NCBI GenBank assembly: GCA_964506325.1
Contig: CAZDLO010000026.1
Coordinates: 1 to 38,106, forward strand
Direction of reading: 5' to 3'
Length of the DNA: 38,106 nt
Source: CAINVV01 sp964506325
GTDB lineage: Bacteria; Bacteroidota; Bacteroidia; Bacteroidales; Prolixibacteraceae
The first letter of the stretch is position 1. Every line of letters begins with the position of its first letter. The position numbers and the translations under genes were made by a program. Under the pieces are notes generated by a model. The model was not told the DNA's origin and searched no databases. It saw only the letters and a list, made by a program, of their open reading frames with translations. Shown in pieces: positions 1 to 7,921 of the stretch.

Positions 1-1
1 G

Positions 2-295
2 ACCAACGGTATTTTACAGATATCACGCGGAGCGGTTTTGAGGCTGGATGAAAAGTTGCCTATTGGCGGAAGAGTAGTTTCATTTACAATCAATGGATCT
101 GAAATTGAAAGGGAAAAGATTTACAAGCTTCTGGCCCCGAATTTCCTTGCCGGAGGGGGAGATGGATTTTTAGCTTTCAGGAATGCCATTTCTGCCTTTG
201 ACACCCATGAGCCGGTTGTTCAGCCCATGTTGAAATACATGAAAAGCTTTGAATTATATATTCCTAAACTTGAAAGCAGAATCATTAAACAATAA
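2..295 (+). CDS. 5'-nucleotidase family protein, C-terminal part (5' end outside window)
   Basis: The frame is open from base 2 to the TAA at 293-295, so this is the last ~97 residues of a gene that begins before the window. The fragment looks like the 5_nucleotid_C domain of UshA-type periplasmic nucleotidases: a GGRVVSFTINGSEI strand pair followed by the family hallmark NFLAGGGDGFLAF, where the aromatic residue stacks on the nucleobase in known members, and a closing helix with PMLKYMKSF. In known members this domain supplies substrate binding, while a separate N-terminal metallophosphatase domain (not visible here) does catalysis. In some Bacteroidota the two domains are encoded by separate genes, so this could be such a split protein. 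The next gene starts 7 bases after the stop and is probably co-transcribed. Confidence 0.75.
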   Translation, partial: TNGILQISRGAVLRLDEKLPIGGRVVSFTINGSEIEREKIYKLLAPNFLAGGGDGFLAFRNAISAFDTHEPVVQPMLKYMKSFELYIPKLESRIIKQ

Positions 296-302
296 AACTA
301 CA

Positions 303-1280
303 ATGAACCCAAATACAATCAGGGAGTTTGCTGCTTCTTTTCAAAAAAGCAGGATACTGTTAAGCGGCTTCGAACTGGATATTTTTACCCACCTGGATGA
401 ATCGGGAACAACAAGCAATGAACTTGCCATCCTGTTGCATCTTGACAACCATGCCTGCGACAGGTTGCTCAACGCACTGGTATCAGTTGGTTTTCTGGAC
501 AAGCAGAAGGAGTTGTTTTTCAATACAAAGGAAAGTTTTACATTCCTTTCGAAAAAAAGCGAGGATTACCTGGGCGGGCTCATGCATACGAATCATTTGT
601 GGAATACCTGGAGCAATCTTACGCAGGTTGTTAAATCGGGGAAGTCGGCTCATCCTGATGAAATCAACGAGAGGGGAGAGGAATGGCTTTTTGCATTCAT
701 CAATGCCATGCATGACAGGGCACTTAAACAGGCGCCACAGCAACTGGCAGGCATTGACCTGTCGGGCATCCATTCTATCCTGGATATTGGAGGCGGTTCA
801 GGTGCATATTCAATGGAATTTATTTCGAAGAACCCAGGGATATCAGCCACAGTTTTCGACCTGCCCAATGTTGTTCCAATTACCATTAAATTCATTGAAA
901 AAGAAGGTTTTACAGGAAAAATACTGACCTGTACGGGAGATTATACTGTGAATGATTTACCAACGGGATTCGACCTGGTATTCCTTTCAGCCATCATACA
1001 CAGCAATTCACTGGACGTAAACAGGGAGTTGATGAAAAAATGCTACAAATCCCTTAACAGAAACGGGAAAATCATCATTCAGGACTGGATCATGAACAAT
1101 GACAGGACACTTCCGGTTTCCGGGGCTATTTTTGCCATCAACATGCTGGTAGGAACTGATGCCGGTGATTGCTTTACCGAAGGGGAAGTCGGCGAAATGC
1201 TCCAGGATGCAGGATTTCAGGAAGTTTCTATAAAAGTATTTGAATCAGGACTGGGACAGGTTATTGCCTCTAAAGAGTAA
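303..1280 (+). CDS. SAM-dependent O-methyltransferase (Methyltransf_2 / COMT-like)
   Basis: 325 residues. An upstream in-frame ATG at 249 would overlap the preceding gene by 47 bases; the ATG at 303, 7 bases after that gene's stop, is preferred. Residues ~1-95 form a winged-helix dimerisation domain (ILLSGFELDIFTHL, LLNALVSVGFLDK). The Rossmann methyltransferase domain follows, with SAM motif I SILDIGGGSGAYSMEF, the acidic end of strand 2 (TVFDLPNVV), a GDYTVNDLPTGFDLVFLS segment, and IIIQDWIMN. This order and the length fit the plant COMT/bacterial acetylserotonin-type O-methyltransferase family. The substrate cannot be deduced; no biosynthetic neighbours are visible except the 5'-nucleotidase fragment upstream. 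No clear terminator follows. Confidence 0.85.
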   Translation: MNPNTIREFAASFQKSRILLSGFELDIFTHLDESGTTSNELAILLHLDNHACDRLLNALVSVGFLDKQKELFFNTKESFTFLSKKSEDYLGGLMHTNHLWNTWSNLTQVVKSGKSAHPDEINERGEEWLFAFINAMHDRALKQAPQQLAGIDLSGIHSILDIGGGSGAYSMEFISKNPGISATVFDLPNVVPITIKFIEKEGFTGKILTCTGDYTVNDLPTGFDLVFLSAIIHSNSLDVNRELMKKCYKSLNRNGKIIIQDWIMNNDRTLPVSGAIFAINMLVGTDAGDCFTEGEVGEMLQDAGFQEVSIKVFESGLGQVIASKE

Positions 1281-1387
1281 ATTCATCGAAAAAATTTGGT
1301 TTTTGAGGATTGCAAGGTTTTTTCAGACGCTGGAAAATATTTTCCCTGCCTGTTCCAGATTTGCCTACATCTATTAGTTTGGTTCAC

Positions 1388-1395
1388 TATCTTTG
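1388..1395 (+). promoter_or_regulatory. Candidate Bacteroidota -7 box for the small Cys-rich membrane protein gene
   Basis: TATCTTTG matches the Bacteroidota -7 consensus TAnnTTTG exactly. A TTTG lies upstream at 1360-1363, but the 24-base spacer is longer than the usual 19-22. It would start transcription about 40 bases before the ATG at 1441. Short motif, so moderate confidence. Confidence 0.4.
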
Positions 1396-1440
1396 TTCGG
1401 CAGTTAATTTTCCCGACCAAGAATCATAAAACAAATCAGA

Positions 1441-1680
1441 ATGCTTCTCAAGTTGCTGATACTTTCAACCATCCTGCTGGTCATTGCCTTCGCAGGCCTT
1501 GCTGTCAACCTGCTGGTTAAAACGAACGGCAGGTTTCCCAATACCCATATCAGTGGGAGCAAAGTGTTGAAGGAAAGGGGAATTACTTGTGCCCAGCACA
1601 ACGATGTAGGATGTCATCCTACTGAAGAATTGCCGGGATGTTCAACTTGCGGAACACGGGGTATCCTGCAGGGACATTAA
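1441..1680 (+). CDS. Small single-pass membrane protein with four conserved-looking cysteines; possible NqrM-like Fe-delivery factor
   Basis: 79 residues. Residues 2-26 form one hydrophobic helix (LLKLLILSTILLVIAFAGL), followed by a basic-aromatic stretch (KTNGRFPNTHISG) and a tail carrying Cys50, Cys58, Cys67 and Cys70 in the pattern GITCAQHNDVGC then GCSTCG. I do not assign a name by homology. However, NqrM, the maturation factor that supplies iron for the Cys-ligated centre between NqrD and NqrE, is also a short protein with one N-terminal helix and four cysteines. This gene converges on nqrF and ends 75 bases from it. That context makes an NqrM-like role attractive but unproven. Alternatives are a small metal- or redox-binding membrane protein unrelated to Nqr. 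Confidence 0.6.
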   Translation: MLLKLLILSTILLVIAFAGLAVNLLVKTNGRFPNTHISGSKVLKERGITCAQHNDVGCHPTEELPGCSTCGTRGILQGH

Positions 1681-1755
1681 GAAATCGGATTGTCCTGCAT
1701 TGGCGGGAACTAATTCATGCCTGGTCATAATTTTGGCATCAGCAGAAAAGATGCA

Positions 1756-3006
1756 TCATCCAAAATCGTCAAAAGCAATATTTTCTTCCGGGACTCCAAG
1801 TTTATCCAGCATTTTTACGACAGCGCTGTTCATCATCGGCGGACCGCAGAAATAGTATTCGATATCTTCCGGTGTCTCATGACTGCTTAGGTAATTGTCT
1901 GAAAGAACCTGGTGAATAAATCCTGTATATCCCTGCCAGTTATCTTCCGGAAGTGGTTCGGACAATGCCAGGTTAAAGTTGAAATTTGGAAATTGTTTCT
2001 CTATTTTTCTGAATTCTTCCTCGTAAAATGTTTCCCTCAGCGACCTTGCCCCATACCAGAAGGAGACTTTTCTGTTTGTTTTCAGCGTATGGAACAAATG
2101 AAATATATGAGACCTCAGTGGTGCCATTCCCGCTCCACCACCGATATATATCATCTCATTGGAGGTGTCTTTGATATGAAATTCACCGTAAGGTCCTGAA
2201 ACTACTACCTTGTCTCCCGGTTTCCTGGAAAAGATGTAAGAAGAGCAAATACCCGGAGTAACCTTCATAAATTCTCTTTTAATCCCGTTCCATGGTGGTG
2301 TGGCAATCCTGATATTCAATTTGATAACATCCTTTTCAGCAGGATAATTGGCCATCGAATAGGCCCGGAAAGTCTCTTCCCTGTTATTGATCTCAAGGTC
2401 CCACACCTTGAGGTGGTCCCAGTCGCTCCTGTATTCTTTGTCAACGTCAAAATCACTGAAATTGGTGTGGTACACCGGCACATCTATCTGGACATATCCT
2501 CCCGGTTCGAAATCCAGCGATTCTCCATCCGGAAGTTTCAACACAAATTCCTTGATAAATGTTGCAACATTCCTGTTTGATACCACCTCACATTCCCATT
2601 TTCTGATACCCAATATGGCCTCCGGTACTTTGATATGGGTGTTTTCCCTGATTTTTACCTGGCAGCCAAGTCTCCATTGGTCGTGCTGTTCTTTCCTGGT
2701 AAAGAAACTAGTTTCTGTCGGAAGAATGGACCCCCCACCTTCCAGTACCTGGCATTTACACATTCCACAGGTACCTCCTCCTCCACATGCAGACGGCAGG
2801 AATATTGAATTTCCTGACAGTGTGGATAAAACGCTGGATCCGGGAGAAACGGTTAAGAGCCTGTCATTGATTTGCAGGGAGACATCGCCCTGGGGTGCAA
2901 GTTTGTTTCGGGCAAACAGAAGTATGCCTACCAGGATAAGGATAATTGAAAGGAAAACGATTATACTGTAAAAAATTGTGCTGGTTGTAGATAACGCTAA
3001 AATCAT
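1756..3006 (-). CDS. nqrF: Na+-translocating NADH:quinone reductase subunit F
   Basis: 416 residues, the usual NqrF length. Residues 10-32 form the membrane anchor. A plant-type ferredoxin domain follows with 2Fe-2S ligands Cys74, Cys80, Cys83 and Cys115 (CGGGGTCGMCKC ... RLGCQ). The reductase domain has the FAD motif RAYSMANYP (214-222), the nucleotide-binding GGGAGMAPLRSH (289-300), CGPPMM (387-392) and the typical end AFDDFG. It is the electron-entry subunit: NADH reduces FAD, then the 2Fe-2S cluster, then the Fe centre in NqrDE. Last gene of the nqrABCDEF operon, 16 bases after nqrE. Confidence 0.97.
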   Translation of the reverse strand: MILALSTTSTIFYSIIVFLSIILILVGILLFARNKLAPQGDVSLQINDRLLTVSPGSSVLSTLSGNSIFLPSACGGGGTCGMCKCQVLEGGGSILPTETSFFTRKEQHDQWRLGCQVKIRENTHIKVPEAILGIRKWECEVVSNRNVATFIKEFVLKLPDGESLDFEPGGYVQIDVPVYHTNFSDFDVDKEYRSDWDHLKVWDLEINNREETFRAYSMANYPAEKDVIKLNIRIATPPWNGIKREFMKVTPGICSSYIFSRKPGDKVVVSGPYGEFHIKDTSNEMIYIGGGAGMAPLRSHIFHLFHTLKTNRKVSFWYGARSLRETFYEEEFRKIEKQFPNFNFNLALSEPLPEDNWQGYTGFIHQVLSDNYLSSHETPEDIEYYFCGPPMMNSAVVKMLDKLGVPEENIAFDDFG

Positions 3007-3022
3007 CGTTCTGAATTTTCGG

Positions 3023-3640
3023 TTAAAGTTTAAAACCCATCAGTCCCATAAATGCAATGGCCATCAGCCCGGTTAGAATGAAAGTAATTCCGAGGCCTTT
3101 CAACGGATCCGGGACATTGCTGTATTTGAGCTTTTCGCGTATTGCGGCAATGCTGACGATGGCAATCATCCAGCCGATTCCCGAGCCTACACCGAATACC
3201 GTAGCTTCTGCCAGGGTTTGGTATTCCCTCTCCTGCATAAACAGGGCTGCCCCCAGGATGGCACAGTTGACAGCAATCAGCGGGAGAAATATTCCCAGTG
3301 AATTGTACAGGGAAGGGCTGAATTTTTCTATGATCATTTCCACCAGCTGAACGATGGCGGCAATGACGGCAATAAATATCATGAAGGACAGGAAACTGAG
3401 GTCAACTTCGGAAAAACCCTCACCAAGCCAGATTAGTGCACCCTTTTTCAGTAAATAATATTCCACCAGGAAGTTGACCGGAATCGTAATCAGAAGAACA
3501 AATACAACTGCAATCCCCAGTCCAATTGAGGTTTTCACATTTTTGGATACTGCAAGGAAAGAACACATTCCAAGGAAGAATGCAAAAACCATGTTGTCAA
3601 TAAAAATTGACTTTATGAAAATATTTATCAGATTTTCCAT
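3023..3640 (-). CDS. nqrE: Na+-translocating NADH:quinone reductase subunit E
   Basis: 205 residues, almost wholly hydrophobic with about six membrane segments, matching the Rnf/Nqr D/E family. Cys26 (FLGMCSFLAVS) and Cys125 (AVNCAILGA) are the two cysteines which, together with the pair in NqrD, hold the intramembrane iron centre in characterised Nqr complexes. The duplicated inverted half-structure typical of NqrD/NqrE is apparent from the placement of those two motifs. It starts 13 bases after nqrD and is part of the same operon. Confidence 0.96.
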   Translation of the reverse strand: MENLINIFIKSIFIDNMVFAFFLGMCSFLAVSKNVKTSIGLGIAVVFVLLITIPVNFLVEYYLLKKGALIWLGEGFSEVDLSFLSFMIFIAVIAAIVQLVEMIIEKFSPSLYNSLGIFLPLIAVNCAILGAALFMQEREYQTLAEATVFGVGSGIGWMIAIVSIAAIREKLKYSNVPDPLKGLGITFILTGLMAIAFMGLMGFKL

Positions 3641-3653
3641 GTGCTACATTCTA

Positions 3654-4304
3654 TTATTTTTCAATCAAGTTTTTGTTCCTGCTTCTCTGGAACCAAATAA
3701 TCAGTCCGACCACGATAAGTGCCATCGGGGGAAGGATCATCATGCCATTATTCTCATATCCAATTTTATACAATCCTATTTTTTCCACGACGGGATAGCC
3801 GTAGACCGTCCCGGATCCCAGCAATTCCCTGAAGAAGGCTACCACAATCAGTATGATGCCATATCCGGCTCCATTACCCAACCCATCGATAAAGGAAGGC
3901 CAGGGTTTGTTGGCCATTGCAAATGCTTCGAGGCGTCCCATTAGGATGCAGTTGGTGATGATCAGACCCACGAAGACAGACAGTTGTTTGCTCACCTCAA
4001 AAGCATAGGCTTTCAGGAACTGGTCGACGAGGATTACCATGGTTGCAATAACCACCAGCTGAACGATGATCCTGATCCTGTCCGGTATGTACTTTCGCAT
4101 GGCTGCAATGACTACATTCGAAACTGCCACGACGATGGTAACTGACAATGCCATAACAATGGCAGGTTTGAGTTTGACGGTAACGGCAAGAGCGGAACAG
4201 ATCCCCAGAACCTGGATTGTTATTGGGTTGTCACTGCCGAGTGGAGCGGTAAGCAGTTTCCAGTTTTTGGCCGAAAACAGCGGCTCATTTTGCTTTTTGC
4301 TCAT
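3654..4304 (-). CDS. nqrD: Na+-translocating NADH:quinone reductase subunit D
   Basis: 216 residues with about six membrane segments. The cysteine motifs VLGICSALAVTVKL (Cys36) and TNCILMGRLEAFA (Cys119) are the NqrD half of the iron-binding site shared with NqrE. The N-terminal KNWKLLTAPLGSDNPITIQVLG is typical of the subunit. Only 3 bases separate it from the end of nqrC, so translation is probably coupled. The helix around LVDQFLKAYAFEVSKQLSVFVGLI matches the family's central hairpin. Confidence 0.96.
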   Translation of the reverse strand: MSKKQNEPLFSAKNWKLLTAPLGSDNPITIQVLGICSALAVTVKLKPAIVMALSVTIVVAVSNVVIAAMRKYIPDRIRIIVQLVVIATMVILVDQFLKAYAFEVSKQLSVFVGLIITNCILMGRLEAFAMANKPWPSFIDGLGNGAGYGIILIVVAFFRELLGSGTVYGYPVVEKIGLYKIGYENNGMMILPPMALIVVGLIIWFQRSRNKNLIEK

Positions 4305-4307
4305 ATC

Positions 4308-5009
4308 TTATTTTCTGTTTTTTAGCAAGAATTCGTTGTAACTGGTGATGCAGTCGAAAAGCATTTTTTCCAGTCCCTTGCAGGTGATTGTTCCGCCCGA
4401 AATTGCATCTACGCCATGAATATCTTCCTGTTTGGCACCACCTTTAATGACCAGAACCGAAATGAATGTATCATTATCAAAGATCTTTTTCCCATGAAAC
4501 TGGCCCTCGAAATTCGAGGTGTTGATTTCCGCACCAAGACCGGGGGTCTCCCCTTTGTGGTCGAAAGTCACGCCATAAATGGTGCTCATATCTGATTTTA
4601 ATGAGACATATCCGAAAATTGGTCCCCAGAGACCTTTCCCTTCTACCGGAAGGATGATCACTTTTTCGCCATCGTCGGGGGAGGCCTTAAATACAGGGAG
4701 ATACTGTTTTTCAACCGGTTTTTTCATCTCATTCTTCAGGACAACGCCAAATGCATCAACCCCATCAATTACTTCACCTTTTGAATTGATGACAAAGCTC
4801 TCTTTGATGTATTTGTCGAACAGAAGTTCTGTATTGTCTACCGTGGCAGGAATATTGATCGATTCGAGCATGCTTTTCTTTTTCTCAATCTCCAGGTTTC
4901 TTTCCTGGCGTGGTTGCAGCAAAGTAGCTGCAAGTGACAGAAGCGTTGCAACTACTATCACCATTACAGCCGAAAAAACGAAAATATAGGTATTACTGAA
5001 CTGCTTCAT
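4308..5009 (-). CDS. nqrC: Na+-translocating NADH:quinone reductase subunit C (covalent FMN)
   Basis: 233 residues: one N-terminal membrane helix (10-31) and a periplasmic FMN-binding domain with GLWGPIFGYVSL (126-137) and GETPGLGAEI (153-162). Near the C terminus DAISGGTITC carries the flavin-attachment threonine, Thr207, in a D-x-x-SGGT setting; most family members read SGAT, so the Ala-to-Gly change is a small oddity. Attachment of FMN needs the flavin transferase ApbE, which is not in this window. The start overlaps the end of nqrB by 17 bases. Confidence 0.95.
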   Translation of the reverse strand: MKQFSNTYIFVFSAVMVIVVATLLSLAATLLQPRQERNLEIEKKKSMLESINIPATVDNTELLFDKYIKESFVINSKGEVIDGVDAFGVVLKNEMKKPVEKQYLPVFKASPDDGEKVIILPVEGKGLWGPIFGYVSLKSDMSTIYGVTFDHKGETPGLGAEINTSNFEGQFHGKKIFDNDTFISVLVIKGGAKQEDIHGVDAISGGTITCKGLEKMLFDCITSYNEFLLKNRK

Positions 5010-6180
5010 TTTTCTGATTGTTTAATGCAATTTTCCCTCTCCTGAGTCTTCTGCTGATATTTGCCTGCACGACAAAATAATCTATCAGGGGTGCAAACAT
5101 ATTCATCAATAAAATGGCTAGCATCACTCCCTCCGGATAGGCAGGATTAACCACCCTGATCAGGACTGAGAGCACCCCGATCAGGAAACCATATATCCAT
5201 TTCCCCTTCTCGGTATGGCAACCGGATACCGGGTCGGTAGCCATGAAAACTGCACCAAAAGCAAATCCACCCATCACCAAATGATAATAGGGCGGAAGCT
5301 GCATATAGTCATTGGCTGAGAATAAATTCAGTAAAAGTCCCATACCCAGGCCGCCGGCAAAAACACTTACAATGATTTTCCAGCTTCCTATCCCGGTCAC
5401 GACCAGGATCAGGGCGCCCAACAGGATCGCAAGTGTGGATGTTTCGCCGATTGACCCCGGAATTGTCCCTATAAACATATCCATGAACGAAGGCAGTTTG
5501 GTTGTTTCACCCGCCGCACAAAGTGACAGCGGTGTGGCCCCGGAGAAACCGTCAATGATATTTTCACCCTTTGTCAGTCCCGCCGTCCAGACCTTGTCAC
5601 CGGTCATCCATGCAGGATAGGCAAAAAAGAGGAATGCCCTGGCGACGAGTGCCGGGTTAAAAACATTCATGCCGGTCCCGCCAAAGACTTCCTTGCCTAT
5701 TATAACAGCGAAAGCTGTTGCGATAGCCAGCATCCATAGCGGTATATCTATCGGCATAATCAATGGGATGAGCAAACCAGTTACCAGAAACCCTTCGTTG
5801 ATTTCGTGGCCTCTTATCTGGGCGGCAACGAATTCGATGCCGAGGCCAACAACATAGCTTACAATGACTAGCGGCAATATCTTAAGAAATCCAAACCAGA
5901 AGTTTTCCAGAATGCCTGTTTCAATGCCCATGGACCTGAAATGCTGCAATCCGGTGTTGAATGCTCCAAACATGAATGCAGGCAGAAGTGCGACAATGAC
6001 TACTGTCATCGTACGCTTCAGGTCCATATTGTCACGTACATGGGAGCCTTTAAAAGTGACATGATCCGGTACAAACAGAAAGGTCTCCATGCCTTCGAAC
6101 ACCGATCTGAAACGACTGAACCTCCCGCCTTCTGAAAAAAGAGGTTTCAGCTTATTTAATTTTCCCCGTAATATATCCAT
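4993..6180 (-). CDS. nqrB: Na+-translocating NADH:quinone reductase subunit B (covalent FMN)
   Basis: 395 residues with many membrane helices, related to RnfD. The flavinylation motif D-GFSGAT-PLS places FMN on Thr216. Other family blocks are the conserved loop HEINEGFLVTGLLIPLIMP (125-143), GKEVFGGTGMNVFNPALVARAF, and GGFAFGAVFMATDPVSG near the C terminus. In characterised enzymes NqrB carries covalent FMN and riboflavin and forms the Na+ and ubiquinone pathway. It begins 20 bases after nqrA and overlaps nqrC. Confidence 0.96.
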   Translation of the reverse strand: MDILRGKLNKLKPLFSEGGRFSRFRSVFEGMETFLFVPDHVTFKGSHVRDNMDLKRTMTVVIVALLPAFMFGAFNTGLQHFRSMGIETGILENFWFGFLKILPLVIVSYVVGLGIEFVAAQIRGHEINEGFLVTGLLIPLIMPIDIPLWMLAIATAFAVIIGKEVFGGTGMNVFNPALVARAFLFFAYPAWMTGDKVWTAGLTKGENIIDGFSGATPLSLCAAGETTKLPSFMDMFIGTIPGSIGETSTLAILLGALILVVTGIGSWKIIVSVFAGGLGMGLLLNLFSANDYMQLPPYYHLVMGGFAFGAVFMATDPVSGCHTEKGKWIYGFLIGVLSVLIRVVNPAYPEGVMLAILLMNMFAPLIDYFVVQANISRRLRRGKIALNNQKNEAVQ

Positions 6181-6200
6181 TGTTTCTATTGACTTTTATA

Positions 6201-7553
6201 CTAATTCATTTCCTTAATCATCAGGCTGATACCCTGCCGGACAATGGTTTGGATCTCGATTTTGGACGGACAGATGTATTCGCAGAGTGCGAAGTCCTCC
6301 TCTGCTATTTCGTAGATTCCCAGGTTCTCCATCATTTCAATGTCCTGGGCAAGGATGGCTTTAAGCAACTGCATTGGATAAATATCCATAGGAACAACCT
6401 TTTCGTACTTTCCTGTCATGACAAAAGCTCTCTCTCCTCCGTGCAGGTTGGTGTCAAGACGATAGTGCTTCTTTGGCAACAGCGATGAAACAAATGCCCT
6501 GTAAAAACTAAATTTGCCCAGACCGGGACTTGCCCACCCAAAAAATTCAGAGTAATCACCTTCAGGAATGACCGTTACCTGGGAGTCATAGAATCCCAGG
6601 TAACCATCCGAAAGGATTTTGGTTCCGGTCAGCACATTGCCGCTAATGACTCTCTGCTTGCCATGCTTCAGGTTCGCCTTCAGGAGTTCAGACACCGATG
6701 CACCCACGGTAATTCGGTGATATTCAGGGTTAAGGACTTCAGACCCTGTTAAAGCGATAATTCTTTGGTTTTTGTAAACTCCTTCCTCAAACAGCTTCCC
6801 AATGGAGAAGACATCCTGGAAGTTGACAATCCAGACAACTTCTCCTTTGTTTAGAGGATCAATGTGGTGGATATGAACTCCGGTGTTTCCTGCCGGGTGC
6901 GGGCCTGTAAACCGAGAAATTTCCACGCCTGCCAGGTTTTTCGCCACAGACGGGGTTTCTCCCTTCCCATTCAGAACAAGGTGCACTTTACCATGCGTTA
7001 ATTTCCCCAGGGCTTTAATGCCTGTATTAAAAAAGGACTGGGATGAGTTGTCTGAGATAAAAGTGTAGTCCGGTGCCAAAGGGGCAGAATCGAATCCGGA
7101 GATAAAAATCGATTTTGGAACACTTGCCGGTGAGGCAATAATATGGTAAGGTCTTTGACGCAATGCCGGCCACAATCCTGACGCAAGCAATAATTCCTTT
7201 ATTTTCTCCGAGGCCATTGAAGATGGATCATGCCGCCCGAAGTCGACATATTCTTCACCGGATTTTTCGACTACAACCTCCAGCAGTTTTCTCCTGTCCC
7301 CCCTGTTTACTGCGGTGACTAATCCGCTAACAGGCGAAGTAAACCTGATTTCCGGTCGAAGCTTATCTGTAAAAAGGGTATCTCCGGCGCGGACTTTGTC
7401 ACCCTCCTTTACCGTCATTTTCGGGACCAGGCCGGGGAAGTCGGTAGGTTTAACCGCGTAAAGGGCAGATTCTATCCCTGTTCCGAGCTTTTTTCCCGCT
7501 TCACCCTCCAGCCGGAGGTCAAATCCTTTTTTTAGTTTTACAATTGTTGACAT
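6201..7553 (-). CDS. nqrA: Na+-translocating NADH:quinone reductase subunit A
   Basis: 450 residues, the usual NqrA length, and no membrane helices, fitting the cytoplasmic subunit that binds quinone together with NqrB. The N-terminal STIVKLKKGFDLRLEGEAG, the Rnf/Nqr barrel-sandwich segment (VKEGDKVRAGDTLFTDK, PVSGLVTAVNRGDRRKLLEV) and the C-terminal CEYICPSKIEIQTIVRQGI fit the family. First gene of the operon; the 368-base spacer upstream must hold the promoter, although I found no box of full consensus there. Start chosen at the ATG directly before STIVKLKKG. Confidence 0.96.
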   Translation of the reverse strand: MSTIVKLKKGFDLRLEGEAGKKLGTGIESALYAVKPTDFPGLVPKMTVKEGDKVRAGDTLFTDKLRPEIRFTSPVSGLVTAVNRGDRRKLLEVVVEKSGEEYVDFGRHDPSSMASEKIKELLLASGLWPALRQRPYHIIASPASVPKSIFISGFDSAPLAPDYTFISDNSSQSFFNTGIKALGKLTHGKVHLVLNGKGETPSVAKNLAGVEISRFTGPHPAGNTGVHIHHIDPLNKGEVVWIVNFQDVFSIGKLFEEGVYKNQRIIALTGSEVLNPEYHRITVGASVSELLKANLKHGKQRVISGNVLTGTKILSDGYLGFYDSQVTVIPEGDYSEFFGWASPGLGKFSFYRAFVSSLLPKKHYRLDTNLHGGERAFVMTGKYEKVVPMDIYPMQLLKAILAQDIEMMENLGIYEIAEEDFALCEYICPSKIEIQTIVRQGISLMIKEMN

Positions 7554-7921
7554 TATTGTGTTTTTTTGAGCTTAACTGCCTGATTTAATTCTGATTGTTT
7601 CATTGAACATCTTTGGTAATTCATTCAATTTCGGTGGTTTGGAAGAATAGTCTTTGTTTTACTTTTCCATACAGGCAAATGACTGATTTAGAATCAATAG
7701 AATTTAACTCAATCTTCAGGGCACTTCAATCCGTCTCTTTACCACATAAAAATTGGCAGATTTCAACTGTACTTGAAATTTGAAAGATAGTTAAAAATTC
7801 AAATTATCATTGGCGGCAAGTAAAAATTCTGCCCTTTTAAGCGGAAATGTAAGAAGAAGTCTACTAAATACATTAAAATATTATCGGAGACGGAAGTTTA
7901 ATATTATCAGAAATTCGTTTT
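7554..7921. other. Intergenic leader upstream of nqrA
   Basis: 368 AT-rich bases without a supported gene. It should contain the nqr promoter, reading leftward. The best -7 candidate on the minus strand is TATCTTTC near 7790-7797, one base from TAnnTTTG, but no well-spaced -33 TTG accompanies it. No phased TTAAGG array like that at 11220-11257 and no terminator-like hairpin was seen. Confidence 0.5.

Noticed and set aside
1296..1520. Plus-strand ORF of 74 codons overlapping the four-cysteine protein gene
   Set aside because: It lies mostly in the promoter region and shifts frame relative to the better-supported 1441 start; no coding features.
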